Assembly (NCBI GenBank): GCA_902780505.1
Contig: CACZFN010000017.1
Span: 62,001-126,000, forward strand
DNA from: an uncultured Ruminococcus sp.
GTDB lineage: Bacteria; Bacillota; Clostridia; Oscillospirales; Ruminococcaceae
DNA length: 64,000 nucleotides
Direction of reading: 5' to 3'
Every line of letters begins with the position of its first letter. Within the stretch, counting starts at the first letter, position 1. The translations under genes were made by a program, and so were the position numbers. Of this stretch, positions 52,642-62,437 are shown piece after piece. The notes under the pieces were generated by a model. The model ran no database searches and was not told the DNA's origin. It was given only the letters and a program-made list of their open reading frames with translations.

Positions 52642-54723
52642 ATGAAATACTCAAAAATACTTGTATTTGCGCTTGCTCTGAGCATAGCTGCTATGAACTT
52701 CACCGCCTGCAATAAAAGCGGTGACAGTTCATCAGCCGCGGATCAGAGTTCAGATGTGCAGATAAGCTCAAAAGAAACAGATATAGATGATTCAATATCA
52801 TCACTTGACCTCGATTTTACAGCAAACGATATAGATGTCGGCTATGACGAGGCAAACGCCACAAAGATAGTTTTTGAAGCCGACACCCCCTCTGTCAGCG
52901 GCAGCGGCGCTTCGGCAGACGGCAAGAATGTCACTGTAACCTCCGCAGGCTGCTATATAGTAACAGGTGTGGTGTCCGACGGGCAGATAATAATAGATGC
53001 GGGTGAAAACGATAAGATACAGCTTGTTCTTGATAACGCATCACTTACTTGTAAAACAGGCCCGGCTGTTTATATAAAAAGCGCCGATAAGGTGTTTGTT
53101 ACTCTTGCAGACGGCACCCATAACGTGCTTTCTGATACGGGCGTGGAATATTCAGCAGACGGCGATATATCCCCTGATGCAGTTGTATTTTCAAAGGCAG
53201 ACCTCACCTTTAACGGAACAGGTACACTTGAAATAAATGCAGGCTATAAACACGGTATAGTTTCAAAAGATGACCTTGTGTTCACAGGCGGCAGCTACAC
53301 TGTAACAGCTGCTAAAACAGCAATTGAGGGTAAGGACTGCGTCAAGATAGCAGACGGCAGCTTTACAATAGATTCAGGCACAAACGGTATCGTTTCATCA
53401 AATGACGAGGATACCGACAGGGGCTTTGTATATATCGCAGGCGGCGAATTTGATATCACCGCAGGAACAGACGGTATCCAGGCTGAAACTATACTGACAG
53501 TTGAAGACGGTACATTCAAAATAGTAACCGGCGGCGGTGCTAAAAACGCACAGTCTAAAGGTAAGAACGATCTCGGCGGCGGTAAACAAGGCGGTGGCTT
53601 CGGCGGACAGGGCGGCGAAATGCCCCCCGATATGCAGGGCGGCGAAACGCCCCCGGATATGCAGGGCGGCTTCGGCGGCGGCAGAGGTGACAGACAGCAA
53701 GGCGATATGCCGCAGGGTGAAGCACCCGAGCCTTTTGAGCAAACAGCAGCTTCTCAACCAGATGGCGACAGTACACTCCCCCTTACAACTGCTTCAGACG
53801 AACAGCAGTCAGATATGGATAATACCTCCTCGACGAGTATGAAAGCACTTAAAGCAGGAACGGGTATCGCAATATCCGGCGGCAGCTTCAATGTGGATTC
53901 GGCTGATGATGCAGTCCATACAAACGGCAACGCTGTAATAAGCGGCGGCGAACTGACTCTCAGTACGGGCGACGACGGTATACACGCTGATGAAATAATC
54001 GAAATATCCTCGGGCAAGATAAATATCACTAAGTCTTGCGAGGGAATTGAAGCAAAGTATATAAATGTAAGCGGCGGCGAATTGAGCGTGATAGCATCAG
54101 ACGACGGCTTTAACGCTTCCGACGGCAGCGGCGAAAACTTCGGCGGCATGGGCGGCTTCGGCGGCAGAGGGATGCAGCAGCAGAATACCGACAATACCCA
54201 GGCGGGCGATACGCCGTATCTTAAAATATCAGGCGGCACAGTTTATGTAAATGCCGACGGCGACGGCCTTGACTCAAATGCTGATATAATTGTCGAGGGC
54301 GGCGATATCACAGTTTACGGCCCGACAAACGGCGGCAACGGCGCACTTGATAAGGGCGACGGCAACTATTCGCTCACTGTAACGGGCGGCACGCTTGCAG
54401 CCTTCGGCGCTGTGGGTATGGAAGAAGGCTTTACCGATAATTCTGCACAGGTAAGCTTTTTGCATAACTTCTCATCATCTGTTTCTGCCAATACCGAAGT
54501 GACAGTAAAGGATTCAGACGGTAACGTTATCGCTTCCTATAAGCCCGATAAATCATGGCAGAGTATGGTGTTTACCTCCCCAAAGCTCAAACAGGGTGAC
54601 ACTGTTACCATAACAGCAGGCTCTGTAAGCGAAACTGTAACACTTGACAGTATAAATACCTCAAACTCCACCTCAAACGGCGGCTTCGGCGGCGGTTTTG
54701 GCGGCAGGGGCGGCAGGCAGTAA
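52642..54723 (+). CDS. Cthe_2159-like (DUF4353) carbohydrate-binding lipoprotein
   Basis: 693 aa. The lipobox NFTAC (Cys ~23) is followed by a Ser/Asp-rich linker. Right-handed beta-helix repeats of the DUF4353/Cthe_2159 type (SGGSFNVDSADDAVHTNG, GGELTLSTGDDGIHADE, SGGTVYVNADGDGLDSN) form two blocks (~80-300 and ~400-580). A Gly/Pro/Gln/Met-rich insert (~305-370) and a second Gly-Gly-Phe stretch separate them. The family binds plant polysaccharides with calcium. It is third in the VTC-DUF4956 operon, an association often seen together with CotH kinases, though no CotH gene is here. It ends Gly/Arg-rich. Confidence 0.88.
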   Translation: MKYSKILVFALALSIAAMNFTACNKSGDSSSAADQSSDVQISSKETDIDDSISSLDLDFTANDIDVGYDEANATKIVFEADTPSVSGSGASADGKNVTVTSAGCYIVTGVVSDGQIIIDAGENDKIQLVLDNASLTCKTGPAVYIKSADKVFVTLADGTHNVLSDTGVEYSADGDISPDAVVFSKADLTFNGTGTLEINAGYKHGIVSKDDLVFTGGSYTVTAAKTAIEGKDCVKIADGSFTIDSGTNGIVSSNDEDTDRGFVYIAGGEFDITAGTDGIQAETILTVEDGTFKIVTGGGAKNAQSKGKNDLGGGKQGGGFGGQGGEMPPDMQGGETPPDMQGGFGGGRGDRQQGDMPQGEAPEPFEQTAASQPDGDSTLPLTTASDEQQSDMDNTSSTSMKALKAGTGIAISGGSFNVDSADDAVHTNGNAVISGGELTLSTGDDGIHADEIIEISSGKINITKSCEGIEAKYINVSGGELSVIASDDGFNASDGSGENFGGMGGFGGRGMQQQNTDNTQAGDTPYLKISGGTVYVNADGDGLDSNADIIVEGGDITVYGPTNGGNGALDKGDGNYSLTVTGGTLAAFGAVGMEEGFTDNSAQVSFLHNFSSSVSANTEVTVKDSDGNVIASYKPDKSWQSMVFTSPKLKQGDTVTITAGSVSETVTLDSINTSNSTSNGGFGGGFGGRGGRQ

Positions 54724-54763
54724 ACTAACCAATTCCTATACTTCCCTATATTTCCACTAAGGG

Positions 54764-54801
54764 AACGGCGCTCTGATAAAAAGGAGCGCCGTTCTTTTTT
54801 A
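54764..54801 (+). terminator. Rho-independent terminator
   Basis: AACGGCGCTC pairs with GAGCGCCGTT, followed by a T6 run, behind the polyphosphate operon. Confidence 0.92.
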
Positions 54802-54819
54802 TTTCCCGGGGAATGCTTT

Positions 54820-54999
54820 CTATTTAAGCTTTTGTGTTATCTCGTCTACCATGTCGGCAAGGCTTTCAAGCATTCTGCCTGCGGCACCCTTGACCTTTTT
54901 CTTTGACTTGTTTAACTTTGAAGTGAGCACAAACGCCGCAGTACCAAAGGTTATTCCCGTTGATATTCCCTTTACAAGGGGCGAATCTTTTATATTCAT
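54820..54999 (-). CDS. Small membrane-associated protein, unknown
   Basis: 59 aa. It starts at ATG 54999 with AAAGGAG 8 nt upstream. The N-terminus NIKDSPLVKGISTGITFG leads to a hydrophobic patch (GTAAFVLTS), then a basic Lys cluster (SKLNKSKKKVKG) and an amphipathic helix ending KLK. The layout resembles small DUF/YtxH-like proteins associated with the membrane, but no family can be assigned. It stands alone between the polyphosphate operon terminator and leuC on the other strand. Confidence 0.65.
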   Translation of the reverse strand: MNIKDSPLVKGISTGITFGTAAFVLTSKLNKSKKKVKGAAGRMLESLADMVDEITQKLK

Positions 55000-55162
55000 G
55001 TTTTTTCTCCTTTCATTGTTTTCAGACTTTTCTTGCCTGATAATAATATTATTCTGCCCGGTGTCTGCATAAATACAAGTGAATTAATGCTATTTTGCGC
55101 TTATATTCTATAATATGGCAATTGATACAAATATTATTAATAGAAAATGTGAAAAATATCTG

Positions 55163-55191
55163 TTTACCTTTGTGCAGAAATGTGGTATAAT
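55163..55191 (+). promoter_or_regulatory. Promoter of the leuC operon
   Basis: TTTACC (55163-55168), 17 nt, TATAAT (55186-55191). No T-box or leader peptide is seen in the ~35-nt leader; 55000-55160 holds nothing recognisable. Confidence 0.6.
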
Positions 55192-55230
55192 AAATTTGTA
55201 TAAATATATTAAATAAGGGGTTGTATTACT

Positions 55231-56493
55231 TTGGGTATGACAATGACACAAAAAGTCCTTGCGGCACACGCCGGACTTAAAGAGGTCAGGGCAGGCCAGC
55301 TGATAATGGCAAAGCTTGACCTTGTCCTCGGTAATGACGTAACATCACCCGTGGCGATCAATGAATTTAATAAGGCAGGTTTTGACAGCGTTTTTGATAC
55401 TGAAAAGGTAACAATGGTAATGGATCACTTTACGCCCAATAAGGATATCAAGTCAGCTGAAAATTCAAAGCAGTGCAGGGATTTCTGTAAGAATTACTGT
55501 ATAAAGAACTACTTCGATGTCGGTGATATGGGTATTGAGCACGCACTTCTCCCCGAAAAAGGCCTTGTGGCCCCGGGCGACTGCGTTATCGGCGCTGACA
55601 GCCATACCTGTACATACGGCGCACTCGGTGCTTTCTCAACAGGTGTCGGCTCAACAGATATGTGCGCAGGCATGGCAACAGGTAAGGCATGGTTCAAGGT
55701 GCCTTCTGCAATAAAATTCAATATCACAGGCAAGCTTCCCAAGTATAGTGCCGCTAAGGACGTTATACTGCATATAATAGGTATGATAGGCGTTGACGGC
55801 GCACTTTATAAATCTATGGAATTTTCGGGTACAGGCCTTAAAAACCTTACAATGGAAGACAGGCTTTGTATAGCTAATATGGCAATTGAAGCAGGCGCTA
55901 AAAATGGTATCTTTGCAGTGGATGATGTAACGATGAACTACTGTAAGGGCAGGGTGGACAGAGAATTCACCGTGTTTGAAGCAGACGAGGACGCCGAATA
56001 TGACGCAGTTTATGATATAAACCTTGATGAAATAAAGCCTACGGTCGCGTTCCCGCACCTGCCTGAAAATGCAAGAACATTTGATGATATGCCGGAAGTT
56101 GTTATAGACCAGGTGGTTATCGGTTCCTGTACAAACGGCAGGATCGAGGATATAAGGGCGGCTGCCGAAATACTCAAAGACAGGCATATCGCCGAAAACG
56201 TCAGATGTATAATTATCCCTGCCACCCAGAAAGTATACCTTCAGGCAATGAAGGAAGGTCTGCTTGAAATATTCATAAATGCAGGCTGTGCGGTCTCAAC
56301 ACCTACCTGCGGCCCATGCCTCGGCGGGCATATGGGTATCCTTGCCAAGGGTGAACGTGCAGTGGCTACAACAAACCGTAATTTCGTCGGAAGAATGGGA
56401 CACCCTGAAAGTGAAGTCTACCTCGCTTCTCCTTATGTTGCAGCAGCATCGGCTGTGGCAGGCAGGATAGCACAGCCTTCCGATATTATATAA
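55231..56493 (+). CDS. leuC: 3-isopropylmalate dehydratase large subunit
   Basis: 420 aa, the short (LeuC2/archaeal-type) form. The start is TTG 55231, with AAGGGG 10 nt upstream. Fe-S cluster Cys lie in IGSCTNGR and [11 protein letters not shown], and substrate motifs include [14 protein letters not shown] and NRNFVGRMG. With LeuD it isomerises 2- to 3-isopropylmalate in leucine synthesis; close relatives can act as homoaconitase or citraconate hydratase. Unusually, two small genes separate it from leuD. No leuA or leuB lies nearby. Confidence 0.93.
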   Translation: MGMTMTQKVLAAHAGLKEVRAGQLIMAKLDLVLGNDVTSPVAINEFNKAGFDSVFDTEKVTMVMDHFTPNKDIKSAENSKQCRDFCKNYCIKNYFDVGDMGIEHALLPEKGLVAPGDCVIGADSHTCTYGALGAFSTGVGSTDMCAGMATGKAWFKVPSAIKFNITGKLPKYSAAKDVILHIIGMIGVDGALYKSMEFSGTGLKNLTMEDRLCIANMAIEAGAKNGIFAVDDVTMNYCKGRVDREFTVFEADEDAEYDAVYDINLDEIKPTVAFPHLPENARTFDDMPEVVIDQVVIGSCTNGRIEDIRAAAEILKDRHIAENVRCIIIPATQKVYLQAMKEGLLEIFINAGCAVSTPTCGPCLGGHMGILAKGERAVATTNRNFVGRMGHPESEVYLASPYVAAASAVAGRIAQPSDII

Positions 56494-56506
56494 GCAGGTG
56501 ATGAAA

Positions 56507-56806
56507 ATGGTAAGACATATCATTATCTGGACACTTAACAAGGGTATGACTGATGAGGAAAAAACCAAAGCCCTGCTTAAAGCAAAGCGCGGGCTTGAAG
56601 GGCTTAAAAACCGCATAGAAGGTCTTGAAAGCATAAAGGTGCATATAGATATCCTTGATTCATCAAACGGGGATATGATGCTTGAAAGTACATTTACCGA
56701 CGAAGCGGCACTTAAAGCTTACCAGACACACCCTGACCACTTAGAAGTGGCAAAGTATATTAAAAGCATCACATCAGACAGAAAATGTATCGACTTATTG
56801 ATTTAG
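56507..56806 (+). CDS. Dabb-family (stress-responsive alpha-beta barrel) protein
   Basis: About 99-102 aa; ATG 56507, 56501 or GTG 56498 are possible starts, with AGGTG favouring 56507. The Dabb fold shows as VRHIIIWTLN, a long helix, LESIKVHIDI, DMMLESTFTDEAALKAYQTHPDHLEVAKYI. Such small dimeric proteins have varied roles including cyclase-like chemistry. It lies 13 bp after leuC inside the leu operon. Its specific role is unknown. Confidence 0.85.
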   Translation: MVRHIIIWTLNKGMTDEEKTKALLKAKRGLEGLKNRIEGLESIKVHIDILDSSNGDMMLESTFTDEAALKAYQTHPDHLEVAKYIKSITSDRKCIDLLI

Positions 56807-56849
56807 AAACGTTTTACAAATATGTGAAGGCTGATAGGAGATGTAAGAC

Positions 56850-57236
56850 GTGAAAGACTATCTTATTGAAATATTCGGCGACATTATGATGAGCTGGCTG
56901 ACAAAAAAATACGGCAGTAAGCTGAATGATAACCAAAGGATAGAAAAATATGTTGAATGCTTTAAACAGCTTAAAGCTGATGCAAACTTTACTGTAACAT
57001 CTACACAGAGTATTTTCGATAAAAAGGGCATCAATTCAAGCGAGCCCACTATGCTTAACGGCGAACCGGTTTTCAGGCTCACTAAATCGGGAATGTTCGG
57101 CAAGGTAAAGATATGTTACTATATCACACGTGTTAAGGACGAACTTACAGTCCCCTATCTCGACAAGATCTTTGATGAACTCAGGCGTCAGGCAAACGGC
57201 GAGAATGTTTTCTCCGCCCCTGATTTTAAAAACTAA
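56850..57236 (+). CDS. Unknown 128-aa protein between leuC and leuD
   Basis: 128 aa, not recognised. GTG start with AGGAGAT 8-9 nt upstream. It has a helical N-terminal half and a beta-containing second half (PVFRLTKSGMFGKVKICYYITRVKDELTVPYLDKIFDELRRQ). No signal peptide or membrane helix. It lies 43 bp after the Dabb gene and 21 bp before leuD, so it is part of the same transcript. An accessory role for the isomerase is possible but unsupported by motif. Confidence 0.6.
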   Translation: MKDYLIEIFGDIMMSWLTKKYGSKLNDNQRIEKYVECFKQLKADANFTVTSTQSIFDKKGINSSEPTMLNGEPVFRLTKSGMFGKVKICYYITRVKDELTVPYLDKIFDELRRQANGENVFSAPDFKN

Positions 57237-57257
57237 AATGTAAGGAGTCATATTATT

Positions 57258-57746
57258 ATGAAGGTATGCGGAAAAGTGCATAAATACGGCGACAACGTCG
57301 ATACAGACGTTATAATCCCTGCAAGGTACTTAAATAACCCGGACCATAAAGCTTTAGCTGAGCATTGTATGGAGGATATAGATACCGAATTTGTCAAAAA
57401 TGTGCAGGAAGGCGATATAATGGTTGCTGAATCCAACTTCGGCTGCGGTTCTTCAAGAGAGCACGCACCTATCGCTATAAAGGCAAGCGGAATATCCTGC
57501 GTTATAGCAAAAACATTTGCAAGGATATTCTACCGCAACGCTATAAATATCGGCCTGCCGATAATCGAATGCCCCGAAGCTGCCGAAAGGATCGAAAAGG
57601 GCGATGAAGTTGAAATAGACTTTGAAACAGGTATCATAACCGATAAAACCAAAAATGAAACCTATCAGGGCACAGCCTTCCCCGAGTTTCTGATAAATAT
57701 TATAAACTCAAACGGGCTTTTGAATTCACTTAAAAACGAACAGTAA
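57258..57746 (+). CDS. leuD: 3-isopropylmalate dehydratase small subunit
   Basis: 162 aa, the short LeuD2-type form matching the short LeuC. It shows [17 protein letters not shown], the swivel-domain signature [19 protein letters not shown] and [23 protein letters not shown] precedes the ATG. It completes the isomerase with leuC. A strong terminator follows. Confidence 0.94.
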   Translation: MKVCGKVHKYGDNVDTDVIIPARYLNNPDHKALAEHCMEDIDTEFVKNVQEGDIMVAESNFGCGSSREHAPIAIKASGISCVIAKTFARIFYRNAINIGLPIIECPEAAERIEKGDEVEIDFETGIITDKTKNETYQGTAFPEFLINIINSNGLLNSLKNEQ

Positions 57747-57786
57747 AAAAAACCACCGGCTTCTCTGTGAAACCGGTGGTTTTTTC
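57745..57786 (+). terminator. Rho-independent terminator
   Basis: AAAACCACCGG and CCGGTGGTTTTTT form the stem and tail after leuD. It may also serve the convergent XRE gene. Confidence 0.92.
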
Positions 57787-57827
57787 AAGAAAGGAGTAAT
57801 ATATAACAACAAACACAACCTGTTTGA

Positions 57828-58967
57828 CTATTGATCTTTTATTGTACGTATCTTGTTGCAGATGTCAACTATTTCCTTATCCTGCTTGTACTCGTCTGTG
57901 GCTACGGCATCAAAAATAGCTGGGATGTATCCGCTGTCCTCCTCAAAATCATCCATACTATATTTATCTTTACCGATAAGTATCGACTTTTTTTCAGTGG
58001 GTATATAATTATCATTACAGAATTTTTTATACTCAAACAAACTGAGTGCACCTTTCATAACTTGTAAAACTTCATCTCTCTGAGAATAATCCTTTAATGC
58101 AAAATGCAATACTGCACACCATATCTGAAGGACTTCTTCCTCCTTTCCCATAAATTGGTCATCTTGTATTAGAAACAAAAGCTTACTAAGCACTATTAAT
58201 GCTTCTCTTTCTTGTGGATCATACAAAAAGTCATCATTGTATTTCCCATTGAATATCTTAAAATCCAGTAGCACGCAAAGCTGCTCAATAAATTCATCAT
58301 AAATCAAAGAAATCAGCTGATGTTGTTTTGCTTTGGATTTATTGACATTAGCCAAGAGATTCTCCCTGCTAAAGCTAAACGAGGACAGCTTTTTCAGATA
58401 TTTATTGAATGTATTTTCAGCACTTTTGTTAAGCGGTGCATATTGACCAATAAAATGAAGCAAGTTATAAACAGTTTCGGAGTCCTCTGCGCTTTCAAGT
58501 GCAGATGCCAGTATTTCTACTACTTCTTCAAAATCAGGCGATAGCTTTTCAAGCAGTATTTCTTGTTCATAGTCATATTCTGACCATTTCTTATAATTCT
58601 CGTTGACTATATTTGAAGCCTCAATCGCAGCATTAATCTTTAATGTGTAGCTATCAGGAAATCTTTTTATACCCTCCTTGTATATTTCAAGAGCTTTTTT
58701 GTAATCTTCCTTTTTTTCATATTCCTTAGCAAGCCTGTGATAATCCTCCACCGTATCCGTAAGCCTCTCCACACTTCTCCCAAGCAGGTAATCGGTAGAT
58801 GTCCCGAAAATGTCAGCGAGCATGGTCAGGTTATCTATATCGGGCGAGGAATCCCCGCGCTCCCACTTGCTTACAGCCTCCGTTGAGATATTAAGCTTTT
58901 CAGCAAGCTTCTCCTGTGTCATTTCACTTTCTTTTCTCAGCCTTTTTATTACTTCTCCTCTTAGCAT
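57828..58967 (-). CDS. XRE-family regulator with helical repeat (TPR-like) region
   Basis: 379 aa. The N-terminal Cro/CI helix-turn-helix (~5-62) reads VIKRLRKESEMTQEKLAEKLNISTEAVSKWERGDSS, followed by the linker FGTSTDYLLGRS. Residues ~70-379 are helical, starting with a TPR-like unit (YEKKEDYKKALEIYKEGIKRFPDS). Such proteins often sense peptides or partner proteins. Transcribed alone. AT content rises in its C-terminal half compared with neighbours. Confidence 0.88.
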   Translation of the reverse strand: MLRGEVIKRLRKESEMTQEKLAEKLNISTEAVSKWERGDSSPDIDNLTMLADIFGTSTDYLLGRSVERLTDTVEDYHRLAKEYEKKEDYKKALEIYKEGIKRFPDSYTLKINAAIEASNIVNENYKKWSEYDYEQEILLEKLSPDFEEVVEILASALESAEDSETVYNLLHFIGQYAPLNKSAENTFNKYLKKLSSFSFSRENLLANVNKSKAKQHQLISLIYDEFIEQLCVLLDFKIFNGKYNDDFLYDPQEREALIVLSKLLFLIQDDQFMGKEEEVLQIWCAVLHFALKDYSQRDEVLQVMKGALSLFEYKKFCNDNYIPTEKKSILIGKDKYSMDDFEEDSGYIPAIFDAVATDEYKQDKEIVDICNKIRTIKDQ

Positions 58968-59080
58968 TTTACCGCCTCCCTATATATATATTATACACTA
59001 TTGCAAAAGCCTTTTCCACGAACTGTCATTACTGAAATTATTCAACCGCAGGTTGATTCTATCCACCTGCGGTTGATTTG

Positions 59081-61384
59081 CTACTGTGCTTCATTAAGAT
59101 ACGGGTTATATCTGCGTGACCTCTTTACTTTGTAAAGAGCGTTGTCAGCCTGCTCTATCACCGCCGGAAGGTCAATGATCTCCGAACACCTGAACTCACA
59201 TATGCCCATAGAAATGTCTATCCTGTATGGCTTTTTTGCATTGATATTCAGCGCTTCAACACAGGCGTTCTTACGCTTTATTATTCTGTCTTCAAAATCC
59301 GGCTCGTTTACAACTGCCATAATGTTGAATTCATCTCCGCCTGTTCTCCCTATAATGTCTGTCGAACGGAACAGCTTCCTTAAAACATCGGCCGCAGCCC
59401 TCAGCGCATAGTCACCCTCGTTGTGCCCGAAGTTGTCATTTATGTATTTGAGGTAATCAAGGTCTGCAAAAACCAATACTGCGTATTTATCACTGCCCTT
59501 GTACTGTTCAATGCACTCCTCAGCCTGTGCATAGAATCCCCTTCTGTTTAAAAGCCCTGTAAGCTCGTCTTTCTTTGATGCGCCTTCAAGTGCTATGTTG
59601 TCATTGTGCAGCTCGTTCATGTGGCGTTCAAGTTCACCGAACAGTTTCAGTATCTTTACCGCCGCCCCGAACTGATAGGTTATGAATTCAAGATATTCAA
59701 AGAACTTGCTCTTTAGTTCACAAAGCAGCATCCCGTACTGGTATTCACCCGAATACAGGTCAGCCATTACAAGCGTCACACGCTTGTCGTCAGGTATATA
59801 CCTGTTCCTGAAAAGCCTGTCAAGCGTGATGTCCCTGTCCTCCTCGGGAACATCACATATTTTATCAAAATGGCTGTAGGACATAAACTTCCACCTGGAA
59901 ATATCATAAAGCTTATCCCCCTGCCTGTATACAACAGGTTCAGGAAGAAGGTAAAGATAGCTCGAATTAACTTCAAGCAGCGGCAGCCTGCGTAAAATAG
60001 CACTGTAGCTGCCCTCCTCCGTTACAGAACCGCCTATCATCAGCGTATCGCGTACAAGTATGTTTGAACGCCTCAGCATATCAATGGATACTTCCCCCGC
60101 TTTGTATACAAGGTTTGAAACATCACGCGAAATATACCTGTACACTTCAAGATATAAGCTTTCAAGCGCAAGCCTGCTCTTTTCATCAGTCATTTTCCCT
60201 GCAAGCCGTTCATAAAGTGCATCTGCCACCATATGTATGTTTTTAAGGTAGAGAAAATAATCCTTGTCATAATTTATCATTTTCTCCGCACTTTCTATTA
60301 TGGCAAGTGTGTCCTCTTTTTCAAGCCTGCCGCATTTTTCTATCTTTTCTACCCTGTCAAAAATATTTTTCATATTCCTGTTAAGGTATGCGTCATTGCA
60401 GTTTTCACTGCCGCTGAACATAAAGTACATAAGCTTTTCAAGCTTATCCTCACTGCTGCCTGAAAGGAATATGTCCAAATCCGTTATCCTGCTCCCCATA
60501 TATCCGCAGGAAAGCCGTGGAATAAACCTCGTCGGCACATTGCGGGAACTTATCTCCTTTCCCGTAAGGCAAGCATATGCATTCATAACGGCCCTGTAAC
60601 CCAGGTTCTCCGCCGAAGCCTTTATGCTCGTAAGCGGCGGTTCAAGCTTTTCAGCGTAATCCATATCATCAAAGCCCGCTACAAGTATATCTGTGCCTAT
60701 TTTCATTCCCCTGTCTGTGCAAAGCTCGTAAACTGCCAGACACATATCATCATTTGAGCATATTATCGCTTCAATATCGGGGTGTTCATCAAGCAAGCGC
60801 TCTGCATCTTCCCTGCACATACGTGACGGGTTGCAGAAAACTACTATTTCCTCGTCATACTCTATCCCGTTGTCTTTAAGTGCAAGCTTGTACCCTTCAA
60901 GCCTTTCAAAGTAATCGGAATTGTCCGTATACCCCGAAAGCATCGCAATTCTTTTCTTTCCCTGCTTGTTTATTATATAATCCGTACACGCCCTGACAGA
61001 ATCGGTGTTGTCATACACAACATACTCAAACCCGTCTATCTTCGCCGCTATCGAAATGACAGGCATATCACCAAGCCTTGAAAGGAACTCTTTCTTTTCC
61101 TCCGCGCTGTTTGCATATGCAATAGTACCCGTACATACACAAGCGGCATCAACATTTGTATTGTTGATATACGAAAACAGGTTGTTATACTGGTATTCAT
61201 AAACCGTATCCGAATTTGTATAAGAAGTCTGGCAGATGTATTTCCCGGGAACTATTATAAGGTTCACATCAAGTTCCTCAGCCGCTGCCATAGCGCCGAT
61301 CGCCGCCTGATTGGAAAACGCATCAACTATATTTGCCACAAGGCAGGCTATAGTGTATCTTTTGTTGTCACGCAAATCATTCAC
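59081..61384 (-). CDS. LacI-type sensor domain fused to GGDEF diguanylate cyclase
   Basis: 767 aa from GTG 61384. Residues ~10-300 are a periplasmic-binding-protein-like ligand domain as in LacI regulators (TIACLVANIVDAFSNQAAIGAM, IICSNDDMCLAVYEL, ILVAGFDDMDYAEKLEPPLTSI), but with no DNA-binding helix-turn-helix and no signal peptide, so it sits in the cytoplasm. A helical linker follows. The C-terminal GGDEF domain (~600-760) has GLLNRRGFY and the intact active site RTGGDEFNI, so cyclic di-GMP synthesis is expected. It probably couples an intracellular ligand to c-di-GMP. It is 28 bp after a small partner gene. Confidence 0.92.
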   Translation of the reverse strand: MNDLRDNKRYTIACLVANIVDAFSNQAAIGAMAAAEELDVNLIIVPGKYICQTSYTNSDTVYEYQYNNLFSYINNTNVDAACVCTGTIAYANSAEEKKEFLSRLGDMPVISIAAKIDGFEYVVYDNTDSVRACTDYIINKQGKKRIAMLSGYTDNSDYFERLEGYKLALKDNGIEYDEEIVVFCNPSRMCREDAERLLDEHPDIEAIICSNDDMCLAVYELCTDRGMKIGTDILVAGFDDMDYAEKLEPPLTSIKASAENLGYRAVMNAYACLTGKEISSRNVPTRFIPRLSCGYMGSRITDLDIFLSGSSEDKLEKLMYFMFSGSENCNDAYLNRNMKNIFDRVEKIEKCGRLEKEDTLAIIESAEKMINYDKDYFLYLKNIHMVADALYERLAGKMTDEKSRLALESLYLEVYRYISRDVSNLVYKAGEVSIDMLRRSNILVRDTLMIGGSVTEEGSYSAILRRLPLLEVNSSYLYLLPEPVVYRQGDKLYDISRWKFMSYSHFDKICDVPEEDRDITLDRLFRNRYIPDDKRVTLVMADLYSGEYQYGMLLCELKSKFFEYLEFITYQFGAAVKILKLFGELERHMNELHNDNIALEGASKKDELTGLLNRRGFYAQAEECIEQYKGSDKYAVLVFADLDYLKYINDNFGHNEGDYALRAAADVLRKLFRSTDIIGRTGGDEFNIMAVVNEPDFEDRIIKRKNACVEALNINAKKPYRIDISMGICEFRCSEIIDLPAVIEQADNALYKVKRSRRYNPYLNEAQ

Positions 61385-61412
61385 TTCCCTGTTATAAACA
61401 ATGGTCAGTTTT

Positions 61413-61682
61413 TTATTTTGTTTCTTTAAGTGTCATAACAAGCTTCTCTATGCTTTTCAAAAGCGGGTTGTCATCACTCAGAGGCTTTGCATCAAGGTTG
61501 CCCGCTGTCACTTCGTCTATATACTTTTTGCAGTCATTTATATACTTTGAAAGATTATTGAGCCCCTCACCAAGATCCTGCGACTGCGGCTCAAGTATTG
61601 TCACATTAAGGCTCTGATATCTTCTTGAATACATTATATCCTTTAGAAAGTTCAAAAGAATTTCCGCATCTTTACTGTTCAT
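61413..61682 (-). CDS. Small helical protein upstream of the GGDEF cyclase
   Basis: 89 aa from ATG 61682, with GGGGTG 7 nt upstream; the longer in-frame reading overlaps a repeat element. It is all helical, with a HAMP/linker-like segment (LSKYINDCKKYIDEVTAGNLDAK). It resembles the piece that joins sensor and output domains in some cyclases, standing alone. Co-transcribed with the GGDEF gene, so a regulatory subunit is plausible. Confidence 0.6.
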   Translation of the reverse strand: MNSKDAEILLNFLKDIMYSRRYQSLNVTILEPQSQDLGEGLNNLSKYINDCKKYIDEVTAGNLDAKPLSDDNPLLKSIEKLVMTLKETK

Positions 61683-61714
61683 CAAAAACACCCCAGTTTT
61701 CCGAATACTATTAC

Positions 61715-61805
61715 TTAAAGCAATACCGCTTGTCCGCAAGCTTACTCCTTTGCCCGTCATTTACACGCAAAGCCCTCGGGAGGTCTTTGTGTGGTACTGC
61801 CTTAA
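61715..61805. repeat. Dispersed inverted-repeat element, copy D (91 bp)
   Basis: Left end TTAAAGCAATACCGC; right end complement TTAAGGCAGTACCACAC. Same family as 8484-8558. It covers the upstream region of the small helical gene. Confidence 0.6.
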
Positions 61806-61936
61806 TAATTATATCATACTTTATTACAAAATGTCAACAAAATTCCAATACTTTTCATTCCTATGCTGTGCATATTGCAAAGCTTTCTGCATACACTAAT
61901 CACATATCATAAGATCAATAAAATGGGAGGAAGAAT

Positions 61937-62374
61937 ATGACACTTACCAAAGAATCCTATAAAGCCCTGTATCAGACCGGGGGCTCAAAAACAAAATGGT
62001 GGATAACTCTGCCCAAAGCTTTTGTCATAGGCGGCCTTGTCTGTACGCTCGGTCAGGTGCTGTCAAACCTGTATAAATACGCGGGCTTTGAAGACCGCCC
62101 CGCATCACTTCTTACGACCATTACACTTATCTTCATGTCAGCACTTCTTACCTCGCTCGGGCTGTATTCAAAGATCGCAAAACACGCAGGCGCAGGCACA
62201 CTTGTCCCCGTAACAGGCTTTGCAAACTCTGTAGCCGCCCCCGCAGTCGAATTTGTAAGCGAGGGCTATGTCACAGGTCTTGGCGCAAAGATATTTATAA
62301 TAAGCGGCCCTGTTATCCTCTATGGTATACTTGCAAGTACCCTTGCGGGGTTAGTGCTGTACTTCACAGCATGA
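61937..62374 (+). CDS. SpoVAC-like protein
   Basis: 145 aa. It is the SpoVAC/SpoVAE-type membrane protein with about four hydrophobic segments, opening with YQTGGSKTKWWITLPKAFVIGGLVCTLGQ and containing HAGAGTLVPVTGFANSVAAPAVEF. SpoVAC is the mechanosensitive channel for dipicolinate uptake and release in spores. It stands alone here without the rest of a spoVA operon. GGGAGGAAG lies 6 nt before the ATG. Its presence supports a spore-forming lineage, not proof of sporulation. Confidence 0.9.
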   Translation: MTLTKESYKALYQTGGSKTKWWITLPKAFVIGGLVCTLGQVLSNLYKYAGFEDRPASLLTTITLIFMSALLTSLGLYSKIAKHAGAGTLVPVTGFANSVAAPAVEFVSEGYVTGLGAKIFIISGPVILYGILASTLAGLVLYFTA

Positions 62375-62437
62375 CCTCATCACCCAAAACCGCCCGAAGT
62401 TCATATGCTTCGGGCGGTGTTATTTTTTTCTCTTTAT

